A DNA stretch of 25,792 nucleotides. It comes from DATBGO01 sp050011895. GTDB lineage: Bacteria > Actinomycetota > Actinomycetes > Streptosporangiales > Streptosporangiaceae. Under the pieces are notes generated by a model. The model ran no database searches. It was not told the origin of the DNA and saw nothing but the letters and a program-made list of their open reading frames with translations. Positions 6,113 through 13,908 of this stretch are shown in pieces. The stretch's first letter is position 1; every line of letters begins with the position of its first letter. Location: positions 1 to 25,792 of the forward strand of contig JBEKIF010000059.1 in the NCBI GenBank assembly GCA_050011895.1. The letters run 5' to 3'. The position numbers and the translations under genes are program-made.

Positions 6113-6995
6113 GCCGGCGGCCGCCGCGGGCGGCGGCATCCGGGGGGACGACGCTCCCGGACGCCGCGGCCCGCCGGGACCGGGCAGCGGGACGGCAGTC
6201 CCGCGCGCCATCCGTTATACGTCCGGGGTTTTGCCCGTCGCCGCGGCTGGCCTGATCTGGCTGGCGCTGCTCGGTCCGGTGATCGCCCTGGTCACGCACC
6301 TGTCCTGGAGCGCCGTGGTCAGCGCGCTCGAAGCGCCTGGTGCCCTGGATCCGCTCGTCGTGTCGGTTACGTCGGGGGCGGTCACGCTGGGGGTCCTGCT
6401 GCTGCTCGGCACGCCGCTCGCGTGGATGCTGGCCCGCGGCGCGCTGCCGTTCCCGCGGGTCTGGGAGGCGGGCGTGCTGTGCAGCCTGCTGCTCCCGCCG
6501 CTGGTGATCGGCCTGCTGCTGATCTTCATGGTGGGCCCGTTCACGCCGATCGGCGAGCTGCTCGGCGTGCTGCACCTGTCCGCGACCAACACGTTCCTGG
6601 CGCTGGTGATCGCCGAGGTCTACGAGTCGGCACCGTACTACGTGCTCGGCGCGCAGGCCGCGTTCAGCGAGGTCGACCCGCGGATCGAGCAGCAGGCCGC
6701 GCTGCTCGGCGACCGGCCCAGACGGGTATTCCGCCGGGTGACGCTGCCGCTCGCGGCGCCCGGCCTTGCCATGGCCCTGGCCGTGGCGTGGGCACGGGCG
6801 ATGGGCGCATTCGGGGCCGTCATTATCATCGCCTACCACCCGTTCGGGATACCGTTGCAGATCTATACGACACTGCAGGAGACCGGCCTGGCCTCAGCAT
6901 TGCCGTTCGCACTTGTCCTGCTCGTGGTCGCCCTTCCGCTGCCGCTGGCCGCCTACACCTGGAGCGCCCGTGCTCGAGGCCGACGTCGAGGTTGA
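6096..6995 (+). CDS. Molybdate/tungstate-type ABC transporter permease
   Basis: A 299-residue inner-membrane permease starting at GTG 6096, overlapping the end of the lipoprotein gene by 17 bases. After a Gly/Pro/Arg-rich start it has about six hydrophobic helices. The cytoplasmic EAA-type loop is visible as QQAALLGDRPRRVFRRVTLP followed by LAAPG, the contact point for the ATPase. The ModB/WtpB/CysTW-like sequence (SLLLPPLVIGLLLIFMVGPF, AYHPFGIPLQIYTTLQETGL) fits an oxyanion importer. It forms a channel with the downstream ATPase. An alternative start further inside would shorten only the non-conserved N-terminus. Confidence 0.88.
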   Translation: MSWAARPAAAAGGGIRGDDAPGRRGPPGPGSGTAVPRAIRYTSGVLPVAAAGLIWLALLGPVIALVTHLSWSAVVSALEAPGALDPLVVSVTSGAVTLGVLLLLGTPLAWMLARGALPFPRVWEAGVLCSLLLPPLVIGLLLIFMVGPFTPIGELLGVLHLSATNTFLALVIAEVYESAPYYVLGAQAAFSEVDPRIEQQAALLGDRPRRVFRRVTLPLAAPGLAMALAVAWARAMGAFGAVIIIAYHPFGIPLQIYTTLQETGLASALPFALVLLVVALPLPLAAYTWSARARGRRRG

Positions 6996-8013
6996 CCGCC
7001 GGGAATTCACCGTGCGCGCTGCGATCGTCGTGGCGCCGGGGGAGCGGCTTGCCCTCTTCGGGCCGTCGGGCGCGGGCAAGACGACCATGCTCGAGGTCAT
7101 CGCCGGGCTGGTCCGGCCGCGCCGCGGCCTGGTGACGCTGCAGGGCCGCGTGCTCACCTCGACCGAGTCCCCGGCGGTCGCGGTGCCGCCGTGGCAGCGC
7201 CGGGTCGGGCTGCTCCGCCAGGACCCCGGGTTGTTCCCGCACCTGTCGGTGCGCCGGAACCTGGGCTATGCGCCTGGCGCCGACCGGGCCGGCGGTGAGC
7301 TGGCGCACCTTGCCGAGGCGCTGGGCATCGGCGAGCTGCTGGACGCGATGCCCGCCAGGCTGTCCGGCGGGCAGGCGCACCGGGTTGCGCTGGGTCGGCT
7401 GCTGCTTGCGCACTGCGACGCGCTGCTTCTTGACGAGCCGTACAGCGGGCTCGACAGCGGCCTGCGGCGCGGGCTGACCGAGCTGGTAGCCGAGCTCGTC
7501 GCGGCCCGGTCGGTACCCACCGTGCTGGTGGCGCACGAACTCGCCGAGGCGCAGGCCTTCGCCGACCGGCTTGCCGTGCTCGACGTCGGCCGGCTGCTTC
7601 AGGCCGGGGCGCCCGACGAGGTGGTGCTGCAGCCCGCCACCAGGCGGATTGCCGAGCTGGTCGGGTACCTGGGTTTCGTGCCCGTCCGGCCGGGAGCTGG
7701 CGGCGAGATGGTCGCCGGGGCTGGTTCGGGCATCGTGGCAGGAATCCATCCGGAGCGGGTGATCCCTGGCAGTCAGCCGGGCCGCGGCGTGGTGCTCGCC
7801 GGGACGGTCGCGGCCAGCCGGCCGGCCGGGGCGGGCTGGGAGACGGACCTGCAGGTGGCAGGGGCGGTGGCGACCTGCCGTCTGCCGGAGCGGCCCGTGC
7901 CAGCCGGCGGCCGGCTGGTCGTGACCGCGCTGAGGCCGCCATGCTTCGGGCCGGACGGCGCCGCAGTGACGGGCCAAGCCGGGTCCGTCGGCGCCCGCCA
8001 GGTGCGCGCATGA
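6970..8013 (+). CDS. Molybdate/tungstate-type ABC transporter ATP-binding protein
   Basis: I place the start at GTG 6970 (VLEADVEVDRR), which overlaps the permease by 26 bases and gives 347 residues; a longer reading from 6766 would only re-read permease DNA. Visible motifs in order: Walker A GPSGAGKT (about 31-38), Q-loop region LLRQDPGLFPHLSVRRNL, signature LSGGQAHRVALGRLLL, Walker B ALLLDEPYSGLD, and the H-loop VLVAHELAEA. The C-terminal part after about residue 235 (GIVAGIHPERVIPG and following) fits the extra TOBE-like domain of ModC/WtpC-type ATPases, which can bind the oxyanion. It powers import through the permease encoded just upstream. Its stop overlaps the regulator start in an ATGA arrangement. 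Confidence 0.9.
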   Translation: MLEADVEVDRREFTVRAAIVVAPGERLALFGPSGAGKTTMLEVIAGLVRPRRGLVTLQGRVLTSTESPAVAVPPWQRRVGLLRQDPGLFPHLSVRRNLGYAPGADRAGGELAHLAEALGIGELLDAMPARLSGGQAHRVALGRLLLAHCDALLLDEPYSGLDSGLRRGLTELVAELVAARSVPTVLVAHELAEAQAFADRLAVLDVGRLLQAGAPDEVVLQPATRRIAELVGYLGFVPVRPGAGGEMVAGAGSGIVAGIHPERVIPGSQPGRGVVLAGTVAASRPAGAGWETDLQVAGAVATCRLPERPVPAGGRLVVTALRPPCFGPDGAAVTGQAGSVGARQVRA

Positions 8014-9239
8014 CCGGGCGGAACGCCGCGGGCGGCGCGGGCGGCGCGGCTGGCGGCGTCGGCGGCGCGGGCGGCGGGCCGGTCGGCGGCGCGGGCGGCG
8101 GGGCGGGCGCCGAAGCAGACCTCGGCGGCGGCCCTGGTGACAGTGGCATGCGGCTCAGGCTGGCCCGGCTGGCCAGGGGTTTCTCGCAGCAGCAACTGGC
8201 TGGCATGGCAGGGGTTTCCCGGCAGGCCGTCTCGGCGATCGAGTCCGGCCTGTCGGACCCATCGCTGCGGGTGGCGCTGGCTCTGGTGCGTGCGCTGGGC
8301 ATGACGGTCGAGGAGATGTTCGGGCCAGGCAGCCCGCCGCCGGTCGCGGCCCGCCCGGTGGCGCCGCTGGGCGGCGACGGCTGCCGGGTGACGCTGGCGC
8401 CGATGGGCGATGGCTTCGTCGCGTTGCCGCTATCGGGTGCGACTGCCAGCCGGGCCGGATTCCTGCCTGCGGGCGGGCTCGCCAACGGTCCGCTGGTGCT
8501 GCCGATCGGGCCGCCCCGACCGACTCTGGTGCTGGCCGGCTGCGATCCGGCGATGCCGTTGCTGGAGACGCCGCTCGGCCTGCTTGACCCGCCGGTGGCG
8601 CTGACCTGGTGGCCGTGCCCGAGCCGGGAGGCGCTCGAGCTGGCGGCCGGCGGCCTGGTGCACGTCGCAGGAGCGCACCTGCGCGGATCCGCCGGCGACT
8701 ACAACACCGGGCCTGCCAGCGAATCGCTGCGCCAGGGCGGCGAGGTCATCGGGTTCTGCTCCTGGCGCGAGGGCCTGGTGCTGCACCCGGCGCTGGCGGG
8801 CGGCGTTTCTGGCGTCGGCGACCTGGCCCGGCGCGGCCTGCGCCTGGTCAACCGGGAACGGGGCGCTGAGGCGCGCAGCGTGCTCGACAGGGAACTCGAC
8901 CGGCTCGGAATCGACGCGGACGAGTTGCCTGGTTATGCGACGCAGGCGACCGGGCACCTGGAGGTGGCCGCGGCCATCGCGGCCGGGCTTGCCGACGCGG
9001 GGGTCGCCAGCGAGCCAGCCGCCCTGGCCTACGGCCTTGCCTTCATTCCGCTGGCTGCTGAGCGCTTCGACCTGGTGATCCCCGCTGACCAGACAGGTTC
9101 CCGTGAGGTTGAGGCCTTGCTCAAGGTGCTCTCGTCGAGGTGGCTGCTTGATCAGCTCGCCAGCCTGCCTGGCTACGACCCGGGCAGATGCGGCGAGCAC
9201 GTTGCGACGCTGGTGCCATCCGGTATCCGGCGGCAGTAG
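8010..9239 (+). CDS. XRE-family regulator with C-terminal periplasmic-binding-protein-like domain
   Basis: A 409-residue cytoplasmic protein without signal peptide. Residues 1-46 are almost only Gly/Ala; then an XRE-type helix-turn-helix (about 47-105: LRLARLARGFSQQQLAGMAG, SRQAVSAIESGLSDPSL). The rest (about 130-400) resembles the PBP-like domain of PF12727, found in molybdate-responsive one-component regulators (VHVAGAHLRGSAGDYN, LRLVNRERGAEARSVLDREL, GLAFIPLAAERFDLVIP). I infer that it senses the anion imported by the transporter and controls the operon, in which it is the last gene. The ATG overlaps the ATPase stop (ATGA). An alternative start at ATG 8148 would remove the Gly-rich part, which may be a by-product of GC-rich repetitive DNA; coupling favours 8010. 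Confidence 0.85.
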   Translation: MTGRNAAGGAGGAAGGVGGAGGGPVGGAGGGAGAEADLGGGPGDSGMRLRLARLARGFSQQQLAGMAGVSRQAVSAIESGLSDPSLRVALALVRALGMTVEEMFGPGSPPPVAARPVAPLGGDGCRVTLAPMGDGFVALPLSGATASRAGFLPAGGLANGPLVLPIGPPRPTLVLAGCDPAMPLLETPLGLLDPPVALTWWPCPSREALELAAGGLVHVAGAHLRGSAGDYNTGPASESLRQGGEVIGFCSWREGLVLHPALAGGVSGVGDLARRGLRLVNRERGAEARSVLDRELDRLGIDADELPGYATQATGHLEVAAAIAAGLADAGVASEPAALAYGLAFIPLAAERFDLVIPADQTGSREVEALLKVLSSRWLLDQLASLPGYDPGRCGEHVATLVPSGIRRQ

Positions 9240-9249
9240 GGTTCCTGCC

Positions 9250-9669
9250 GTGTATGACCACGATCCCGACGAGGTGGGCCTGCTGGGCTGGGCCGAATTC
9301 GTCACCAGGCAGTGGGAGTCGATTTTCGTCGGCTACCGGTCAGCGACCGGCCTGCGGAGGATCTGCCGCAGGTGGAGCGATCTGCTCGAGGCGGGGCTCG
9401 GCTGCTCGCAGGAGATCGCTGACCTGCTGGTCAGAGCTGAGATCATCGGCCGTGCCGATCGTGATCTTGAGGGTACGACCAACGCGGGAGAACTCGTCAC
9501 CGGGATGGCCGAAGTTCTCGCGGACATCAGGTTCGACCTGCTGGAGATGGCCGAGATCCTGCCGGAGCAGCTCCCCGGCCTGCTCGAGCAGCAACGGCGG
9601 CTGCATGCCCTCATCCACGGCATGGCGTTCGGCACCGACGCCGGCGGCTACCGGGCCGTGGTCGAATAG
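9250..9669 (+). CDS. Hypothetical mostly helical protein
   Basis: A 139-residue protein read from GTG 9250 (VYDHDPDEVGLLGWAEFVTR); the frame stays open further upstream but there it overlaps the regulator gene in another frame. Third positions are strongly G/C from 9250 on, supporting coding. It looks soluble and helical, rich in Leu/Ile/Glu/Arg, with no membrane segment, signal peptide or recognised motif; a single Cys pair (ICRRWS and LGCSQE) is not suggestive. Only 10 bases separate it from the regulator stop, so it is probably co-transcribed with the ABC operon. I do not recognise the family. Confidence 0.65.
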   Translation: MYDHDPDEVGLLGWAEFVTRQWESIFVGYRSATGLRRICRRWSDLLEAGLGCSQEIADLLVRAEIIGRADRDLEGTTNAGELVTGMAEVLADIRFDLLEMAEILPEQLPGLLEQQRRLHALIHGMAFGTDAGGYRAVVE

Positions 9670-9700
9670 CGGCGGTCAGCGCAGCAGCACGGGTGCCGGA

Positions 9701-10453
9701 TCAGCGCCGCCTGGCCAGCCACAGCTTGGTCCGGTACGGGACCGACATCTGGCCATCACGGAACCGCGTGCCGATGATGTCGTTGATCTGTGCCAGCAGC
9801 CTGTCACGCTGCGGCGGATCCAGCTCGGCGACATAGGATTTGCTCCGCTCCTCGGTGAGCCACTCACTGGTCAGCGGTGTCCTCGTCCACCGCGAGACGA
9901 AGCAGGTGCCCGGCTCGAAAAGCCCTGTCGCGGCGATGGGTTCGGCTGGCCGGTCAGCATCGCGATGCCAGCGCCGGTGGTAGCCGGGACAGGTCGCGGC
10001 CATGACCGCCCGGTAGTCGGCGAACCAGTCCTCATCATCGGCGGCGGCCCGGTTCCACCATGCCGCCCAGTGGCCGCCCGGCTTGAGTACCCGGCCGACC
10101 TCAGCGCAAGCACGGACCGGTTCGAACCAGTGCCATGATTGGGCGAAGCAGGCGAGATCGATACACCCTGCCCGCAGCGGCAGCATGTTGCCGTCCGCCA
10201 GCAGGCAGCACAGGCCCGGACTATGGGCCATCGCCCGGCGGAGCATCCGTTCGCCCAGATCGACAGGAACCATCCGGGCTCCGCGGGCGGCCAGCTGTCG
10301 CGTGGCGATGCCGGTTCCGGCGCCACCCTCAAGCACCAGCTGGCCAGCCAGCGGTCCTGCGGCTTTCTCCAGCTGGTCGTAGATGGCGCCCGGATAGGAC
10401 GGCCGGGCCGCGTCGTAGTCATCGGCGACCTGGTCGAACGGGGAGCCGGCCAT
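9701..10453 (-). CDS. Class I SAM-dependent methyltransferase
   Basis: A 250-residue cytoplasmic protein with the Methyltransf_11/25 fold. It starts FDQVADDYDAARPSYPG, typical of small-molecule methyltransferases. Motif I VLEGGAGTGIATRQLAARGA binds SAM, and an acidic residue follows in VPVDLGERMLRRA. Next come LLADGNMLPLRAGCIDLACF (motifs II/III), an AQSWHWF segment and VLKPGGHWAAWWNR. The substrate cannot be inferred. The ATG at 10453 has an AAAGGA ribosome-binding site seven bases upstream. The gene converges on the hypothetical gene ending at 9669. Confidence 0.9.
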   Translation of the reverse strand: MAGSPFDQVADDYDAARPSYPGAIYDQLEKAAGPLAGQLVLEGGAGTGIATRQLAARGARMVPVDLGERMLRRAMAHSPGLCCLLADGNMLPLRAGCIDLACFAQSWHWFEPVRACAEVGRVLKPGGHWAAWWNRAAADDEDWFADYRAVMAATCPGYHRRWHRDADRPAEPIAATGLFEPGTCFVSRWTRTPLTSEWLTEERSKSYVAELDPPQRDRLLAQINDIIGTRFRDGQMSVPYRTKLWLARRR

Positions 10454-10562
10454 GGCGCGTCCTTTCGCCCTCCCGCCAGGGAAGAGATGGCGAGTGAAAC
10501 AAGCAGCAGCGTCAGTCTCGCACCGGCTGCTGGCGTCCCGGGTGGCGGCGCGAGCCCGTTAA

Positions 10563-10618
10563 TGAACTCAGCCGTCAGTGAACTCAGCCGTCAGTGAACT
10601 CAGCCGTCGATGAACACG
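10563..10618. repeat. 16-bp tandem repeat, about 3.5 units
   Basis: Three consecutive copies of TGAACTCAGCCGTCAG (the third ends in GA) and a partial fourth lie in the gap between the methyltransferase gene and the end of the F420-type protein gene. The unit is not a multiple of three and I see no gene across it. Confidence 0.85.
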
Positions 10619-10707
10619 GCAAAGCCGGCCACGCCACCATGGAGAGCCTGCTTGAGGCGGCCAGGGAGGTGGCCGGGGCGCGGGCCACCCTGCCGGGCCA
10701 GGTGGCG

Positions 10708-11112
10708 TCAGCGTCCCATGGTCCTGGGCGTGTTGACCTTGTCGGCGGCGATGGTCAGGATCACCCGGCCCTGCGGACCGATCGGGTTGCCGTAGTCCTT
10801 GCCCAGGTACTTGCGGGACAGCTGGTCGATGTGATCGCGTGCCGGTTCGCCGGTGGTGGTGGAGACCACCCGGCCCCGGACCTCCGACCAGTCCCAGGGG
10901 TTGTCCGCGGCATGGATGAGCACCGTGATCCGCGGGTCCCTGCTGACGTTCTTCACCCGCTGACGCTGCGGCTCGGTGTTGACGAGCAGATGCTCGCCGT
11001 CGGTGTCGACCCAGGTCAGCAAGGCCTGGGGCTGGCCGTCCGGCATCAGGGTCACCACGGTGGCGAGGTTGGCGCCCTTCGCGAGACGGACGGTGTCCTC
11101 GTCGAGCCGCAT
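10708..11112 (-). CDS. PPOX-class F420-dependent oxidoreductase family protein
   Basis: A 134-residue protein of the pyridoxamine 5'-phosphate oxidase-like split-barrel superfamily, actinobacterial F420-type. I choose the ATG at 11112 because AGGAGA lies just upstream; the reading from 11151 would add 13 residues without a better ribosome-binding site. Visible family features: LATVVTLMPDGQPQALLTWV near the start, LLVNTEPQRQRVKNVSRDPR (the conserved strand and Arg/Lys region contacting cofactor phosphate), VLIHAADNPWDWSEVRGRV, and a C-terminal PIGPQGRVILTI. Family members bind F420 (or FMN) and reduce diverse substrates; the substrate here is unknown. Confidence 0.88.
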   Translation of the reverse strand: MRLDEDTVRLAKGANLATVVTLMPDGQPQALLTWVDTDGEHLLVNTEPQRQRVKNVSRDPRITVLIHAADNPWDWSEVRGRVVSTTTGEPARDHIDQLSRKYLGKDYGNPIGPQGRVILTIAADKVNTPRTMGR

Positions 11113-11221
11113 CTGGTCTCCTTTGCGTCGCTGGCCGTGCCTGGTCATCATGTCATCGCCGGGCGCGAAGATCGCGAGCGCCTGGCTGGTGCGGGCGGGC
11201 GGGTCTAGCGGGCGGGACGGT

Positions 11222-11758
11222 CTAGTAGCCGTACACCGGGATGATGACGGCCCTCGCGATGGTGTGGTACCTCAAATTGAAGCCGGCCACGGCGGGGGAC
11301 ACGTCGGAATCGATCCCGAGCGAGCCGGTGTCCAGAGCGTGCACCGCGAAGACGTACCGGTGCGGCGGATCGCCCTCGGGCGGCGCGGCACCGCCGAAGT
11401 CCTTGGTGCCGTAGTCGTTGCGGACCGAGAACGCGCCAGCGGGCAGGCCCGGGCCGCCGCTGCTGCCCGCCCCGCGCGGCAGCTCGGTCACGGTCGCCGG
11501 GATGTCGAGGACCAGCCAGTGCCAGAATCCAGATCCGGTCGGAGCATCAGGGTCGAAGCAGGTGACGGCGAATCCCCTGGTCTCGTCAGGGAAGCCGTGC
11601 CAGCGCAGGTGCGGCGAGATGTTCTCGCCGGTCACGCCGAACCCGTCGTACACGTGAGCGCTGGTCAGCGGCTTGTCATGGCTGAGGTCTTCGCTCTCCA
11701 CCGTGAACGATGGCACCTTCGGCAGGAATTCGTACGGCAGCGGCGCCCGCTCGGTCAT
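11222..11758 (-). CDS. YbhB/YbcL-family (PEBP, Raf-kinase-inhibitor-like) protein
   Basis: A 178-residue protein of the phosphatidylethanolamine-binding protein family. The start is placed at ATG 11758 because GGAGGAACCC precedes it at a good distance; the ATG at 11770 is itself part of that sequence. Motifs: SPHLRWHGFPDETRGFAVTC, the ligand-pocket DPDAPTGSGFWHWLVLDIP, an NDYGTKDFGG loop, and PPHRYVFAVHALD. Bacterial members are small soluble proteins of uncertain function, suggested to bind anions or lipid head groups. No signal peptide is seen. The gene stands alone. Confidence 0.92.
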   Translation of the reverse strand: MTERAPLPYEFLPKVPSFTVESEDLSHDKPLTSAHVYDGFGVTGENISPHLRWHGFPDETRGFAVTCFDPDAPTGSGFWHWLVLDIPATVTELPRGAGSSGGPGLPAGAFSVRNDYGTKDFGGAAPPEGDPPHRYVFAVHALDTGSLGIDSDVSPAVAGFNLRYHTIARAVIIPVYGY

Positions 11759-12071
11759 GGGTTCCTCCATTGCTGTTCTCGTTCTGGCCGGTCTTTTTCT
11801 GGCCGGTCTCGTTATGGCCCGGTGGCGATGCCCACGCTACTCAGGCGGCGCGAGGATATTGTCCGGCATCCCCGGACAATGCCGGGCGGCAGCGATAGCC
11901 GGGCGGCTTTGTCCCCACCGTGCGCCGCAGACTACCGCTACGGTGGTTGCCCAGCGCAGTGACGGTGCGGACTGACGGGCGGGCGGTGTCAGTAGGGGCG
12001 GCGGATCCGCAGCATCGGCAGCATCGTCAGGTCGGGACGGTCGGTCGTCGGCGAAAGGGTCGTGTGCAGGC
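11759..12071. other. Divergent intergenic region with a strong inverted repeat
   Basis: This gap separates the minus-strand YbhB gene from the plus-strand beta-propeller gene. It holds near-direct repeats of TCTGGCCGGTCT just upstream of the YbhB start and the perfect 9-bp inverted repeat at 11858-11880. No convincing ORF is present. Confidence 0.6.
11858..11880. promoter_or_regulatory. Perfect 9-5-9 inverted repeat, candidate operator
   Basis: ATTGTCCGG and CCGGACAAT form perfect 9-bp arms around a 5-base spacer, about 100 bases upstream of the YbhB start and 190 bases upstream of the beta-propeller start. There is no downstream T-run and no gene ends here, so an operator is likelier than a terminator. 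On the minus strand it includes TTGTCCGGGG, also found upstream of the DUF3040 gene. Confidence 0.5.
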
Positions 12072-13331
12072 GTGAGGATGGCGCGCGGTTCACCGACGTG
12101 GGTGCGGCGTAGCGTGCTGGCGGCTGTGCTCGCGGGAGCCGCGCTCATCCCCGGTCACGCCATCGGATCGGCGTCGCACCCCTGCGCCGGCCGCTGCGGT
12201 TCCGCCGGGACAATTCGCTGGGCCCGGCTGCTGCCGGGGTCATGGACCGCGGCGGGCGGCCTTACCGGAACGGTGCCCAGCCAGGGCGAGGCCTATGCCG
12301 CGGCAGGCAGCCAGGTGGCTGCCATCGGCTTCGCCATGACAGTTGACGCCTTCGATGTCAGCACCGGGCACCCGCTGTGGACGGCGGCCATTACCGGATT
12401 CCCGGCCGGATCGTCAATCGTGTCAGTCCGGGTCTGGCCCGCCACGGTCACGGTCGGCGTGAGTTTCCCCGGCACCGGCGCGGGCGTATCCGCCCGCGCC
12501 GAGGTGGTTCTCGGCGCCCGGACGGGCCGCCGGATCGGCAGGTATCCGGCGGCGGCCTACGGTGGCGCGGTGGCCGCGGGTGCCGCGGGCACGGTGGTGG
12601 TAGGCCCGGCGTCAGTGACCAGTTATGACAATGCCACCGGCAAGGTGATGTGGAACAGGCTCACCGGGCGGGTGCCGCAGGCATGGCGGGCCGACCAGGG
12701 CGAGCTGTATGTCACCGTTGCCGCAGGCGGCTACCTCGGCACCGCACCAGTCACCGCGCTGCGCCGGATCAGCCTGAAGACAGGGGCCGAGCAGGTGATC
12801 CGGCCGGCCGCCGGCTTGTTTGCCGGAACGCTCAGCGGGGCGTTCGATGGGGTGGTGCTCTTCTCGGGTGCCGATGGCCTTACCGCGTACAGCGGAGGGA
12901 CGGGACAGCTGCTGTGGCATCGGCGTGGCACCCCGGACACCGTCGACTCCGAAAGCAGCACGCTCTATCTCACGAGCCGCAGCGGGCTTGTCGGCGTCGA
13001 TCCGCTGACCGGGACGCGCGTCGCGAAAATGTCCGCGCCGGGTTCCCCGGGCCTGTACGGGATAAGGGGCGGTACCGCGCTCGGTCTCGACCTGGGCGCA
13101 GCTGGTGGTGCCTGGGGGTATGACATCGCGGCCCGGCGGGTCACCTGGACCACGCCGCCAGTGCCGTGGCCGCACTATTTCGTGGATCTGTCGGGCATTG
13201 GCGGCAGCGCCGACCCGGACAGCAGCACGGTGCTGCTGTCCTCCTGCGCTGAACTCGGGGCGTCGTCGGGCGGATCCGGGTGGCCGGGGCAGACGTGCCT
13301 GCGTCCGGAGCTTGTCGCGGTCAGCCGCTGA
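12072..13331 (+). CDS. Secreted PQQ-like beta-propeller repeat protein
   Basis: A 419-residue protein starting at GTG 12072 (ATG 12078 is an equally possible start). It has an N-terminal signal sequence (basic start, then VLAAVLAGAALIPGHAIG). The rest consists of repeated blades of the PQQ/quinoprotein type: VDAFDVSTGHPLWTAAI, VTSYDNATGKVMWNRL, LTAYSGGTGQLLWHRR, GVDPLTGTRVAKM. Such repeats form a beta-propeller; many members bind no PQQ and act as structural or binding domains outside the cell. Two early Cys (HPCAGRCG) and two late Cys (SSCAEL, QTCLRPE) could form disulfides. No catalytic function can be assigned. It converges on the DUF3040-like gene. Confidence 0.82.
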   Translation: MRMARGSPTWVRRSVLAAVLAGAALIPGHAIGSASHPCAGRCGSAGTIRWARLLPGSWTAAGGLTGTVPSQGEAYAAAGSQVAAIGFAMTVDAFDVSTGHPLWTAAITGFPAGSSIVSVRVWPATVTVGVSFPGTGAGVSARAEVVLGARTGRRIGRYPAAAYGGAVAAGAAGTVVVGPASVTSYDNATGKVMWNRLTGRVPQAWRADQGELYVTVAAGGYLGTAPVTALRRISLKTGAEQVIRPAAGLFAGTLSGAFDGVVLFSGADGLTAYSGGTGQLLWHRRGTPDTVDSESSTLYLTSRSGLVGVDPLTGTRVAKMSAPGSPGLYGIRGGTALGLDLGAAGGAWGYDIAARRVTWTTPPVPWPHYFVDLSGIGGSADPDSSTVLLSSCAELGASSGGSGWPGQTCLRPELVAVSR

Positions 13332-13346
13332 CGCCAGCCATCGGCG

Positions 13347-13745
13347 CTACCGGCTGCCGTAGATGGGATAGGGGAGCAACCCCGGGCAGCTTCCCGGCTG
13401 TGACACCGCCGCCGTGCTCGGCCGCTGCTTCGCAGCTGCGCACTTGGCAGGACCCGGGAATCCAGCGCCGACCAGGGCCGCCGAGATCACGGCCACGAGG
13501 GCGGCGGGCAACAGGAACGCGGCGCGCAGCCTTACCCGGCGCCCTGACACCGGCGAGCGGCCCGCGCCGGGGAGCCGGCCGGTCAGCCGCAGCGCCCGGG
13601 CGCGCAACTGCTCGACATGCGGCATCCCCTCGCCGCGGTTGAGCCTGCTGAAGTTCGCGAATAGCGCAGCCAGCCGGGGGTCCGAACGCCGCAAGGCAAA
13701 CTCGATCTTTTCAAGAATTCTCCGCTGGCTTGCGGGCAAGCTCAT
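13347..13745 (-). CDS. DUF3040-like single-pass membrane protein
   Basis: A 132-residue protein. The start at ATG 13745 is supported by a perfect AGGAGG ribosome-binding site; the longer frame to 13787 lacks one. The N-terminus LPASQRRILEKIEFALRRSD followed by PRLAALFANF resembles the short DUF3040 motif that begins many actinobacterial small membrane proteins. A basic region follows, then one hydrophobic segment (about 74-95, FLLPAALVAVISAALVGAGF). The C-terminal tail has two Cys (KCAAAKQ and GSCPGLLP). Function is unknown. It lies 163 bases downstream of the phosphoesterase gene on the same strand, with its own promoter-like AT-rich stretch. Confidence 0.78.
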   Translation of the reverse strand: MSLPASQRRILEKIEFALRRSDPRLAALFANFSRLNRGEGMPHVEQLRARALRLTGRLPGAGRSPVSGRRVRLRAAFLLPAALVAVISAALVGAGFPGPAKCAAAKQRPSTAAVSQPGSCPGLLPYPIYGSR

Positions 13746-13908
13746 GCAGACCTCCTGTCCGGCCCTTCTTATTAATACCCCGGACAAAGGTACCAGGAGT
13801 CAGCCGGGCCCCGCTGACCTGCGGGCTTTCCCGGGCCCTGCTGCGCCGTCGGCGGCGCCCCGTGCGTCGCTGGTGTCACATCAGCTCACGCCGGTATCTC
13901 GGGCACGG

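Noticed and set aside
7154..8485. 443-residue minus-strand ORF opposite the ABC ATPase and regulator
   Set aside because: Low-complexity Pro/Ala/Arg translation typical of antisense frames in GC-rich DNA; the plus-strand genes have full sets of family motifs.
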